This document shows positions 44,637 through 52,917 of a DNA stretch of 64,000 nucleotides, piece after piece; within the stretch, counting starts at the first letter, position 1; every line of letters begins with the position of its first letter. The position numbers were made by a program, and so were the translations under genes. The stretch comes from Flagellimonas_A sp039592695 (lineage in GTDB: Bacteria > Bacteroidota > Bacteroidia > Flavobacteriales > Flavobacteriaceae). The stretch spans positions 124,001-188,000 of the forward strand of contig NZ_JBBUTK010000003.1 of assembly GCF_039592695.1 (NCBI RefSeq), given 5' to 3'. The notes under the pieces are model-generated. The model was given only the letters and a program-made list of their open reading frames with translations. It searched no databases and had not been told where the DNA came from.

Positions 44637-45332
44637 ATGCCTGATTTAAGACTGAGTGTTATCATTCCTGTGCTCAATGAGCAACACATGCTTGATAATC
44701 TTTTGAGACACCTTGACAACATTAGTTTCCATAGAGATGCACTGCAAATCATCGTTGTGGATGGCGGAAGCACAGATAACACCATCGACATAGCCAAAAA
44801 ACATCATGTCACCATCCTAAATTCAAAAAAGGGGCGTGCTGCACAGATGAATACTGGCGCAGAATATGCCAAAAGTGACGTGCTATATTTTTTGCATGCC
44901 GATACTTTTCCGCCAAGACACTTTGATAAAATCGTTTTAAAAGCGGTTGAATCGAGGCACACCTCAGGCTGTTTTCGTATGCGTTTTGATAGTAACAATC
45001 CCATACTGCGTTTCTTTGCTTGGCTTTCTAGAATCAACCATACCCTTTGTCGCGGTGGGGACCAGTCACTTTTTGTACTCAAGAACATATTTCACGAAAC
45101 TGGTGGTTTTAATGAATCATACTTGATTTATGAGGATAGTGAGTTCATCCGCAGGCTCTACAAAACCACCAACTTTAAGGTCTTGCCCCAACAGGTGATA
45201 ACCTCAGCGCGCAAGTACCACCAAAAAGGATGGTTTCGGGTGCAATATCATTTTGCAATGATTCACTTCAAAAATTATTTGGGAGATGGCCCAGATGAGC
45301 TCTATCGATATTATTCAAAAAAATTACTCTAG
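44637..45332 (+). CDS. Family 2 glycosyltransferase, TIGR04283 arsenosugar-type
   Basis: A 231-residue GT-A protein with LSVIIPVLNEQHMLDNLLRH, VVDGGSTDNTI, a DAD-like LHADTFPP and CRGGDQSLFV, the pattern of TIGR04283. It lacks membrane helices. It is the last of four adjacent genes that resemble an arsenosugar cluster. It converges with the amidase gene, overlapping by nine bases. Confidence 0.9.
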   Translation: MPDLRLSVIIPVLNEQHMLDNLLRHLDNISFHRDALQIIVVDGGSTDNTIDIAKKHHVTILNSKKGRAAQMNTGAEYAKSDVLYFLHADTFPPRHFDKIVLKAVESRHTSGCFRMRFDSNNPILRFFAWLSRINHTLCRGGDQSLFVLKNIFHETGGFNESYLIYEDSEFIRRLYKTTNFKVLPQQVITSARKYHQKGWFRVQYHFAMIHFKNYLGDGPDELYRYYSKKLL

Positions 45333-46346
45333 CGTTTTGACTTTCGAGGATTCATAATCCAAGATAATGCCTTCAGAAATCCATTTGGCAAGGGCTTGCC
45401 GATTGTCGGGGTCCAAGATTCTTCGTTGGTCTTTTTTACTGCGAATGTTGCCAATCTCGATATAGGCCATTGCCGGAAGCGTATTTTTGACCACGTACAA
45501 ACTACTTCGTTCCATAAATGTTCCGTTGTACACCCTGTTCGGCTGAAACTTTTTATACTTTCTCAAAAACGTTCTGTGAATGCTTTCTGCCAACCGTTTG
45601 CCGTTCTTGCTCTTTTCATGATGGTAAAAGAACACATCAATGTTTGTACCCTTGCTTCGACTATCAACATGGGTGACCAACAATCTTTGATATTTGCCCC
45701 TGTTGCCCAAATACAGCGTATTCACTGCTTCAGTACGTTGTTTTAACCGTTGTAACTGACTTAAAGGTATGGCCGTGTTGGCAACCGTTTCATCAGTGTC
45801 AAGTTCTAAAGCACGATTGTCACGAATACCATCATTTTCATCCTCGACAATAATATGCACTTCAGCGCCATGTCCCAACAGTTCCCTTGCCAGCCGTAAT
45901 GTGACATCATAGGCATACTCATCTTCCGCTATCAGCTTATCACCATATTTTACGATAGCTCCAGGATCAGGACCACCATGGCCAGAAATAAGGTAATAGA
46001 CCGTGCCTTCAAGGCGGTTGCTCAACGAATCTATTTTTGAAAAATCATCACCGAAAATGGGATATTCGGGCAAATTGACTTCTTCAACCTTTTTATTGGT
46101 GCTCAGGGTGGTGTCTGGCAACTTGTATATCTTACCGACATACAAGAGTTCGTCTTCGCCAAGGTTTTCGGCATTCAATTCAACAAAAGTGTTGTAATGT
46201 TTTGTTGGGTTCATTCCATTTTTTCTCAGCAACGAATAAATGCCGTCACCCGGTTCGGCGATGACCGATGGAATTGAGTCTTGCGCAACCGTCAAAAAGC
46301 AAATCCAAATAAAACAAAAAAGAATTTTAAATCGCAGTGAAACCAA
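45324..46346 (-). CDS. Zinc amidase (N-acetylmuramoyl-L-alanine amidase, Amidase_3) with LysM-like front
   Basis: A 340-residue exported protein (signal to about residue 21). Residues 30–80 contain a LysM-like repeat (GDGIYSLLRKNGMNPTKHYNTF … GKIYKLP). The Amidase_3 domain keeps all four zinc or catalytic residues: His in SGHGGPDPGA near 119, Glu in AEDEYAYDV, His in VTHVDS near 220 and Glu in AYIEIGN near 305. It cleaves the amide between MurNAc and L-Ala. Tandem to a degenerate paralogue four bases upstream. Confidence 0.9.
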   Translation of the reverse strand: MVSLRFKILFCFIWICFLTVAQDSIPSVIAEPGDGIYSLLRKNGMNPTKHYNTFVELNAENLGEDELLYVGKIYKLPDTTLSTNKKVEEVNLPEYPIFGDDFSKIDSLSNRLEGTVYYLISGHGGPDPGAIVKYGDKLIAEDEYAYDVTLRLARELLGHGAEVHIIVEDENDGIRDNRALELDTDETVANTAIPLSQLQRLKQRTEAVNTLYLGNRGKYQRLLVTHVDSRSKGTNIDVFFYHHEKSKNGKRLAESIHRTFLRKYKKFQPNRVYNGTFMERSSLYVVKNTLPAMAYIEIGNIRSKKDQRRILDPDNRQALAKWISEGIILDYESSKVKTLE

Positions 46347-46350
46347 GGTG

Positions 46351-47286
46351 TCAATCTTCTATCTCTAAATCGGCATAGTCTTTAAAGATACCGTTGGTCA
46401 ACCACTTGGCCAACGCATCGTTATCGGGTCGTACTGAAAGTGTTCTTCTATCAGTTTTCTCGTCTGTGCTGCCTATTTTGACCACGGTCAGTGCAGGCAG
46501 CGTATTTTTGGCGAGAAATACCTTGTCTTTGTCCTCAAAGATTTCTGAGCTTTCCCCAATCGCCATTTTTTTGATACCGTTCTTCTGAAAAACGCTCTGT
46601 ATGTTATCGGCAAGCCGCTGGCCGTCAATACTTTTGCCATGGTGAAATATGGAAACATCAAGATTCTTATGGCTCGTGAGACCGTTGCCACTGACCAGCA
46701 AAAGCCGTTGGTACTTACCGGCGTGTCTCAAAAACCGTTTATTGATGGCGTCCACATAATCTTGCATGGCTACCGTGTTTTCTACCTGTGCCTCCGAACC
46801 AGTTCTTTCGATGATATATACCCTCGCCCCGTTTTCCAGCAACCGTTTGGCAAGATTTCGTGTAATGTCATAGGGAAATTTTTTGGGATTACTGTTGGAT
46901 GCAGATTCCGAACCCTCAGAAATAAGGTAGTACACCGCTCTGCTCAGTTTGCTACTTTTCAGGTTCATTTTTGCCAACTCACCCTCAAAAATTGGATGGT
47001 CGGTATTAGCAGGAACCGTGATATGCCTCCCTATATTTTTGAATGAGTCAGGTGCGTCGGGAAGTTTATATTCCCTGCCCACATGCAGTTCACTGCCATT
47101 TCTGATGTTTGGTTCGTTAAGGGCGACAAAATCGGCATAATATTTTGAAGGGTTCATTCCTTCTTTCCGTAAAATTGAGAAAATGCCGTCGCCATCTTCG
47201 GCCACAACGACCTGGGTTGAATCTTGTGACATTGTCGGTTTGGCCATAAAAAATATGACGATGAAGGGAAGCAGAAAATTTTTCAT
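46351..47286 (-). CDS. Degenerate amidase paralogue without zinc ligands
   Basis: A 311-residue exported protein (signal MKNFLLPFIVIFFMAKPTMSQ) with the same LysM-like front as its neighbour (GDGIFSILRKEGMNPSKYY … GREYKLP) and a colinear Amidase_3-like domain. Where the neighbour has SGHGG, EDEY, VTHVDS and IEIGN this one has SEGSE, KKFP, VSGNGL and VKIGS, so His, Glu, His and Glu are all missing. The reading frame is intact, suggesting a conserved non-catalytic role such as wall binding or regulation of its twin. Confidence 0.85.
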   Translation of the reverse strand: MKNFLLPFIVIFFMAKPTMSQDSTQVVVAEDGDGIFSILRKEGMNPSKYYADFVALNEPNIRNGSELHVGREYKLPDAPDSFKNIGRHITVPANTDHPIFEGELAKMNLKSSKLSRAVYYLISEGSESASNSNPKKFPYDITRNLAKRLLENGARVYIIERTGSEAQVENTVAMQDYVDAINKRFLRHAGKYQRLLLVSGNGLTSHKNLDVSIFHHGKSIDGQRLADNIQSVFQKNGIKKMAIGESSEIFEDKDKVFLAKNTLPALTVVKIGSTDEKTDRRTLSVRPDNDALAKWLTNGIFKDYADLEIED

Positions 47287-47322
47287 AGTGAGAGAGTGCA
47301 TGATATATGCCCACAAAGGTTA

Positions 47323-48576
47323 TCAAAAATATTGGCCAATACCAAAAACTATTCCTCTTGTGGCATCTTTGGTGATGCCATGACCGTAATCTATCCTAAA
47401 AATAGCATTGAAAATACGCTTGTGAATCAAACGAATGCCAACCCCCGGATAAACGCGAAGGTTCTGGTCATCGGCAAAATCACCAAAATCACCCCCGGGA
47501 TTGCGCCAACTGCCCCCATCAACAAAAATATTGCCCTGAAGCACGAACCAATCTTTTTCGATCAATGAATATCTGTACTCGGTATTGAGCACGATAGCGG
47601 CTGTTCCTCTGTCAATGGTGTTGCCCACGCCACGAATGTTAAGGTTGTTGTCAACCGCAAAAGGGGCAAAAGGAGTATCGATATTGCTTGCCAGACCCAA
47701 CCGCAACCGTGATGCCCAATTGCCCCTTTCGCCTATTCTTTTGAAATAGGAAAAATCGTTGAAGCCAATCCAAAATTCAGGCAGTTGTTCATTGGTGCTG
47801 GTCACGTACTGAAGATTGAGTGCGCTCTTGAAGCCATCTAAATACTGATAGTAGTAGGTGACCCCATCATAATTGTAGATAAGCTTGTAGAGCAGTTTAT
47901 CGACCACAAGTTCTTGGGGTACCGCCGGGTCTGTACTGCCGAAAAGGTATTCATAATCTTCAGTGAAGATATTGATGCCCAACTCGAATCGGTTTTTAAA
48001 GTTCAACTCATAGAGACCAAGCAATTCAATGGATTCGTTGTTGTATTTGTAATCTGCAGTGCCATTTTGCAAAAAAACGGGTTCTTGTGTGGTCAGGTCT
48101 TGGTAGTTGAGAGCCAGTCCGAATTTATTTGAAAACAGATAAGGAGCCCTGATGTTCAATCCGTAGGAATTGAAGACATCATACTGATAAAAGGCACCCA
48201 AAGTCATGTTCTGCCCCAAAAAATTAAATTCTTGAAGGCCAACCCTGAATGCGAATTCGTCATTGTTCGATGTGAAAATATTCGCAAACGGAATCAAGGT
48301 GAAATTTTCTTCAATACCATAGTACACATCATACCCACCCTTCGCTTTAAACACCTGAAAATAGGCATGGGAAACCGATGGCAAACGAATCAATCGAGCG
48401 ATGTCTTGCCGCATCACGGCCGAGTCAAGAGCCTGCCCAAGTTTTAGTTTTGAAATCTTTTTGACAAATGATGTTCGAGTTCTTTTGTTGCCCTGAACTT
48501 TTATATCTGCTACAATGGCCTGCCCATTTGCAAAGGCCCCTATAAAAAAAAGAAGTAAGGCAATGTGTTTGCCCAT
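47323..48576 (-). CDS. Omp85/BamA-like outer-membrane protein with a single POTRA
   Basis: A 417-residue protein with a signal peptide (ending ANGQ). One POTRA-type domain (about 20–95, IVADIKVQGNKRTRTSFVKKISKLKLG…) precedes a barrel with NNLNIRGVGNTIDRGTAAIVLNTEYRYSL near residue 310 and a C-terminal FGIGQYF. This is shorter than BamA (five POTRA) or TamA (three) and fits small Omp85-like proteins of Bacteroidota. It may insert or secrete envelope proteins; substrate unknown. Confidence 0.85.
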   Translation of the reverse strand: MGKHIALLLFFIGAFANGQAIVADIKVQGNKRTRTSFVKKISKLKLGQALDSAVMRQDIARLIRLPSVSHAYFQVFKAKGGYDVYYGIEENFTLIPFANIFTSNNDEFAFRVGLQEFNFLGQNMTLGAFYQYDVFNSYGLNIRAPYLFSNKFGLALNYQDLTTQEPVFLQNGTADYKYNNESIELLGLYELNFKNRFELGINIFTEDYEYLFGSTDPAVPQELVVDKLLYKLIYNYDGVTYYYQYLDGFKSALNLQYVTSTNEQLPEFWIGFNDFSYFKRIGERGNWASRLRLGLASNIDTPFAPFAVDNNLNIRGVGNTIDRGTAAIVLNTEYRYSLIEKDWFVLQGNIFVDGGSWRNPGGDFGDFADDQNLRVYPGVGIRLIHKRIFNAIFRIDYGHGITKDATRGIVFGIGQYF

Positions 48577-48591
48577 GGTTGGTAACTGTTT

Positions 48592-49596
48592 TTACCTTAG
48601 TCTACCATAATGCGCCCGAATTACAGCCTCGGCAGGTTTATTCTGGGGGGTAAAGCGATTGTTTTCAGTTCCGCCTACTCTATCATGGTCAATAAACCAT
48701 TTCCATACGAATCCACCGGCAAACCAATCCTCCTTCCAGAACTCATCAAAAATGACCTGTGTGGCATCAGCTTGGGCCTCTAGATTGACATCCATCTCGT
48801 TTCGGTCGACCAACCAAGGTTTCTTCGCAGTATAATCCATACTGCGATACCCATATTCAGTAAAAAGAATGGGCTTTTCATGGTTCAAAGCGGTATCGGC
48901 CAAGGCAGACTTCCATTTTTGCCAACCTGCTTGCATTTCTTCCTTAGTGGGATATTGTGCCTCAGACAAGGGAAAGTAGGCATCCACCCCGATAAAATCC
49001 AGTTTTGGCCAAAATGGGGTCCGGGTGTATTCATCCCAATTGGCGGCATAGGTCAATTTGCCCTTGTAGATTGAACGGACATCCTCAATCAGGCTTGCCC
49101 AGAAATCAGGTCGATTATTGACAAATTCTTCCAGTTCGGTGCCAATACAATACAGTTCAACGTTCATCTCGTTGGCCAATTTGGCATAGGTCATGATAAA
49201 ATCGCGATAGGTGGATTCAAACTCCTTCCAATCTGATTCCGATTCCATTTTAATATCCCCAGTAAATTCCCCTCGCCATACCCAAAGCTGGGGCTTGAGC
49301 ATTATTTTGATGTCGTTCTTTTGCAACAGTGCTATGTACTGTTTTGCACCTGCCTTGGTTTCACCAAACCACTGTCTTTCAGTATCAAAGATTACATTCG
49401 GACTGCTGAGATTGCGAATGAAGCCGAAAGGCATCACCGCCACATAATTGGCATTTACCTTGATTACGGGGTCAATATTTTTTTGGGTCACCTCATCTCG
49501 TGAAGCCACAAAACTGACCCCGTTGATTTTTTCATCAATTTGACTACTGCACGAAAATTGGAGAAGGCATAACAAAAGAAGTCCCAATCGTTTCAT
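48592..49596 (-). CDS. GH113-like glycoside hydrolase lipoprotein
   Basis: A 334-residue protein with a lipoprotein signal (LLLCLLQFSC). The fold reads as a TIM barrel related to GH113 beta-mannanases, with a candidate acid/base Glu in CIGTELEEFV near residue 153 and nucleophile Glu in LFTEYGYRS near residue 250. The N-terminal GVSFVASRDEVTQ is typical of this family. It probably acts on mannose- or glucose-containing glycans outside the inner membrane; exact substrate unknown. Confidence 0.85.
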   Translation of the reverse strand: MKRLGLLLLCLLQFSCSSQIDEKINGVSFVASRDEVTQKNIDPVIKVNANYVAVMPFGFIRNLSSPNVIFDTERQWFGETKAGAKQYIALLQKNDIKIMLKPQLWVWRGEFTGDIKMESESDWKEFESTYRDFIMTYAKLANEMNVELYCIGTELEEFVNNRPDFWASLIEDVRSIYKGKLTYAANWDEYTRTPFWPKLDFIGVDAYFPLSEAQYPTKEEMQAGWQKWKSALADTALNHEKPILFTEYGYRSMDYTAKKPWLVDRNEMDVNLEAQADATQVIFDEFWKEDWFAGGFVWKWFIDHDRVGGTENNRFTPQNKPAEAVIRAHYGRLR

Positions 49597-49639
49597 AGTG
49601 GTTCGAATGGGACTAAAATAGTTTTTTTGCAGATATGGG

Positions 49640-50515
49640 CTAGAATACCGCCCGTAAACCTATGTTAAATGTTTCACCTAGACCCGTGTCCCTACCCCTA
49701 ACAAAGTTGGTATACAACACTTCAACATTCAATTCATCGGTCAGTTGATATTTGGCTCCGCCACCCAATGCGGTAAAGTTTTGGCTGAAGTCGTTGCCCA
49801 AATCGACCAACTCAGTATGTTGACCCAAAACCAGAACCGTGAATTTTGAACTTGGAAAATAACTTAAAAACACCCCAGGAGTCAACCTAAGGCTGTTATT
49901 GGCAAAACTCTCTTCCTTATCCCCAAAATTGAATTCTGAATTGATTTCGGAAAAAATCTGCCATTTTTTGCCAGGGAATGTGTAATCGTAAAAAAATCGA
50001 TTTTGCCAAGTGAATCCCTTTTGGTCCAGAAACACCCCATTATCGTCAACCTCGCTATCAATCAACGGAATTGAAAAAGCACTCAAAATAGAAAAATTAC
50101 CTACATTCTTAAAGGGAACCACTTTTATGGCCGGTGCAATAGAGGTAAGACCTGATGTTGTCCTCCGCTCCGTTCCCCCAGTTGGGGAGACAAAATCCCG
50201 ACCATTGGCACGGTATTCCAAAATGGCACCCAAGTTCACCCTTCTTGTATCTGAAACCCCGGTAAAGGCCTCCAAAGTCGAGGTAAAAAAGTTCTGTCGA
50301 ATGCCATCTTCAGAAGCGAAGGTACTTTCAGTTTGCGTGTAAAGGTTATTAAAGAGCTTAATATCCCATTGCCCTTTGGCAATAAGTTTAGAAGGAGTTA
50401 GATTTTGGATGACACTACCCTGCGCTGTGGGGTCTTGGTCATCATCTTGGGCCAGTAGGTTCAATGTGAACAATAACATTCCGGCCATAAGGATATGGAA
50501 TTTTGAAATTTTCAT
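49640..50515 (-). CDS. Outer-membrane beta-barrel protein, unknown function
   Basis: A 291-residue protein with a signal peptide (to about residue 22) and a barrel pattern ending LGETFNIGLRAVF. It has an acidic N-terminus after cleavage (QDDDQDPTAQG). It follows the DUF547 gene by 26 bases on the same strand, so the two are probably co-transcribed. Function unknown. Confidence 0.75.
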   Translation of the reverse strand: MKISKFHILMAGMLLFTLNLLAQDDDQDPTAQGSVIQNLTPSKLIAKGQWDIKLFNNLYTQTESTFASEDGIRQNFFTSTLEAFTGVSDTRRVNLGAILEYRANGRDFVSPTGGTERRTTSGLTSIAPAIKVVPFKNVGNFSILSAFSIPLIDSEVDDNGVFLDQKGFTWQNRFFYDYTFPGKKWQIFSEINSEFNFGDKEESFANNSLRLTPGVFLSYFPSSKFTVLVLGQHTELVDLGNDFSQNFTALGGGAKYQLTDELNVEVLYTNFVRGRDTGLGETFNIGLRAVF

Positions 50516-50541
50516 GATTTAATTTTAGAAAGTTTTTGTTT

Positions 50542-51264
50542 TTACTTGGTTGCGTTCAGCGTCCAGTCATAAGCATAATAACCCACTTTGACATCTGAAT
50601 CTATCTTTTCGGTGCGGTATTGGTTGATAAATTCCACTTCGGATTTCCCACCTTGGGTAAAATCACTTTTGTACCACTCAAAAATTTGTGAGAGCTGCAC
50701 TTTGTTTCCCTTGACCTTGATAAAATCGGGATTGTTCAGTGCTAGCTCTGTTTGCCTTTGCAATTGCGATTCCAATGAATCGAGGGTATATGCCTCATTA
50801 ATAATGGGCGGACAGCCCAAACCGGCACAGACCAGTACAAAATGAAAGCGGGCCTCCCTAGGAAAATTCGCTCGCAACAGCTTGTTTTCAATATCGTTCA
50901 GGGTAATCTGCTTTCCACCGATTTCCCGCTTGGTCTTGTCAAAAAAACCGTTAATGTCTAAAGGGGATTTCACGGGATAGTTATCCACAATCCCTTTAAT
51001 AACATAAAGATTATACCCGTTGATCCAAAAAGCCTGATAGGTTTTTGAATCGCTTTTTGATACAGAAATATCTTTGGCCAGTTCTAAAATCGAATGTAAC
51101 TCCGATGGATTCTCTTTAATGGCTTTGTAATCCACCAACCCATTCTTCACGTGCTTGCCAAAAAAAGCATCCGCCTTGGTAAAGAAACTCTCGGTATCTT
51201 GGGTCATTCCCAACTGCACAAACAGTGTTAGAAACAAGGTCAATATTGTCATATTTGTTTTCAT
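50542..51264 (-). CDS. DUF547 exported protein
   Basis: A 240-residue protein with a signal peptide (to about residue 21). The DUF547 region shows KTYQAFWINGYNLYVIKGIVDNYP, LNDIENKLLRANFPREARFHFVLVCAGLGCPPI near residue 140 and SQIFEWYKSDF. The conserved Cys of the CAGLGCPP motif is present. The family is often thought to be hydrolase-like, but its activity is not established. It is divergent from the FAD oxidoreductase gene across a 233-base gap, in which I see no recognisable element. Confidence 0.88.
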   Translation of the reverse strand: MKTNMTILTLFLTLFVQLGMTQDTESFFTKADAFFGKHVKNGLVDYKAIKENPSELHSILELAKDISVSKSDSKTYQAFWINGYNLYVIKGIVDNYPVKSPLDINGFFDKTKREIGGKQITLNDIENKLLRANFPREARFHFVLVCAGLGCPPIINEAYTLDSLESQLQRQTELALNNPDFIKVKGNKVQLSQIFEWYKSDFTQGGKSEVEFINQYRTEKIDSDVKVGYYAYDWTLNATK

Positions 51265-51497
51265 AATGAATTCGCTAGTTGTTTAAATTCTGGGCTTCAG
51301 TCGTGCCAAATACCTACGGCATACAAAAAAGTTGGGTTTTAAGAAATATTTAATATTCTCAGTATCAACATACTGCACGTACGTCAAAACCATCATAACC
51401 TTACAGCAACCCTTAAAATTTAAATTCTTTCTAAATTACAGCGTCGCATTAAGTTTTTATCTTTAATGGCGACCCAATTTCCAACCAATTCCACATC

Positions 51498-52844
51498 ATG
51501 GAGAACATCGTCATCATCGGAAACGGTATTGCAGGCGTGACTGCCGCAAGGCACATCAGAAAGCTTTCCGACAAGCGAATCATAATCATTTCGGCCGAGA
51601 CCGACCATTTCTTTTCAAGAACCGCCCTGATGTACGTGTACATGGGCCACATGAAATTTGACCATATCAAGCCGTATGAAGATTGGTTTTGGCAAAAAAA
51701 CAATATTGAATTGGTGCGCGGCTACGTGAACCAGGTCGATGTGGAAAACAAAAAATTGATACTTGATGGTTCTAGAACCTTTCATTATGACAAGTTGATT
51801 CTGGCCACGGGCTCAAAACCGAATAAGTTTGGATGGCCTGGTCAAGACCTACATGGCGTTCAGGGATTGGTCTCAAAGCAGGATTTGGATTTACTCGAAG
51901 TCAACGCTCCGAACAAAGATGTTTGTAAACGAGCCGTGGTCGTTGGTGGCGGCCTTATCGGAATCGAACTCTGTGAAATGTTACGAAGCCGTGACATTCC
52001 TGTCACCTTTTTGGTACGGGAAAATAGTTTTTGGAATGGTGTGCTTCCCGAAGGGGAATCGCAAATGCTAAACGAACACATTCGTGAACATCACATTGAT
52101 TTGCGATTGGATACCAATTTGGTTGAAATAGTGCCTAATGAAAATGGTAAGGTGAAAGCCGTGACGACAGACAAGGGCGACACCATCGAGTGCGATATGG
52201 TCGGACTGACCGCTGGGGTGACCCCGAACATCGATTTTCTAAAAGATTCCGGTATTGAGCTTGGGCGTGGCATCAAGGTGAACCGTTTTCTTGAAACCAA
52301 CATCAAAGATGTGTATGCCATCGGCGATTGTGCCGAACAGCATGAGGCGATTGGCAACCGAAGGCCTATTGAAGCGGTTTGGTATACGGGTAGAATGATG
52401 GGCGAAACGGTGGCACAGACTATTTGTGGCAATAGAATACAATACAGCCCAGGGCATTGGTTCAACTCAGCCAAGTTCTTGGATATTGAGTACCAAACCT
52501 ATGGTTGGGTTTTTGGAAGAAAGGGAAGGCCCGATTACGAACAACATTTCCATTGGCGACATGATGAGGAAAAACTGTGCATCACAGTGGCCTTTCACAA
52601 AGAGACCCATCAATTTTTGGGCATCAACACCTTTGGCATCCGGATGCGGCATCCTGTTTTCGACCGCTGGCTGACCGAAGAACGCGATGTCGATTTTGTG
52701 ATGGAACACCTCATCGACGCCAATTTTGACCCTGAGTTTTATAAAAACCACGAAAAGGAAATCCTATCGAAATACAATTCAGCATTTGGGAAATCCATCA
52801 AACCGAAAAAGAAAAGCATTAAAAGAATCTTTCAGATTAGTTAA
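51498..52844 (+). CDS. NAD(P)/FAD-dependent oxidoreductase
   Basis: A 448-residue pyridine nucleotide-disulfide oxidoreductase-like protein: FAD site IIGNGIAGVTAARHI at residue 5, LILATGSKPNKFG near residue 100, the NAD(P) site VVVGGGLIGIELCE near residue 150 and DVYAIGDCAEQ near residue 275. It resembles NirB-type or ferredoxin/rubredoxin reductases. The C-terminal 100 residues are specific to this group. A polyferredoxin membrane protein lies 73 bases downstream, a plausible electron partner. Confidence 0.9.
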   Translation: MENIVIIGNGIAGVTAARHIRKLSDKRIIIISAETDHFFSRTALMYVYMGHMKFDHIKPYEDWFWQKNNIELVRGYVNQVDVENKKLILDGSRTFHYDKLILATGSKPNKFGWPGQDLHGVQGLVSKQDLDLLEVNAPNKDVCKRAVVVGGGLIGIELCEMLRSRDIPVTFLVRENSFWNGVLPEGESQMLNEHIREHHIDLRLDTNLVEIVPNENGKVKAVTTDKGDTIECDMVGLTAGVTPNIDFLKDSGIELGRGIKVNRFLETNIKDVYAIGDCAEQHEAIGNRRPIEAVWYTGRMMGETVAQTICGNRIQYSPGHWFNSAKFLDIEYQTYGWVFGRKGRPDYEQHFHWRHDEEKLCITVAFHKETHQFLGINTFGIRMRHPVFDRWLTEERDVDFVMEHLIDANFDPEFYKNHEKEILSKYNSAFGKSIKPKKKSIKRIFQIS

Positions 52845-52851
52845 TAGTGAA

Positions 52852-52913
52852 TTGTTATTGGTTAATCGGAAGTTTTTATCTCCTTTTAACCATTAACCTT
52901 TAACCAATAACAA
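52852..52913. repeat. 14-bp perfect inverted repeat between the FAD and 4Fe-4S genes
   Basis: TTGTTATTGGTTAA (52852–52865) and TTAACCAATAACAA (52900–52913) are exact inverse copies around a 34-base loop with AACCATTAACC. The element abuts the start of the next gene and would fold in the joint mRNA. Confidence 0.7.
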
Positions 52914-52917
52914 CAAC

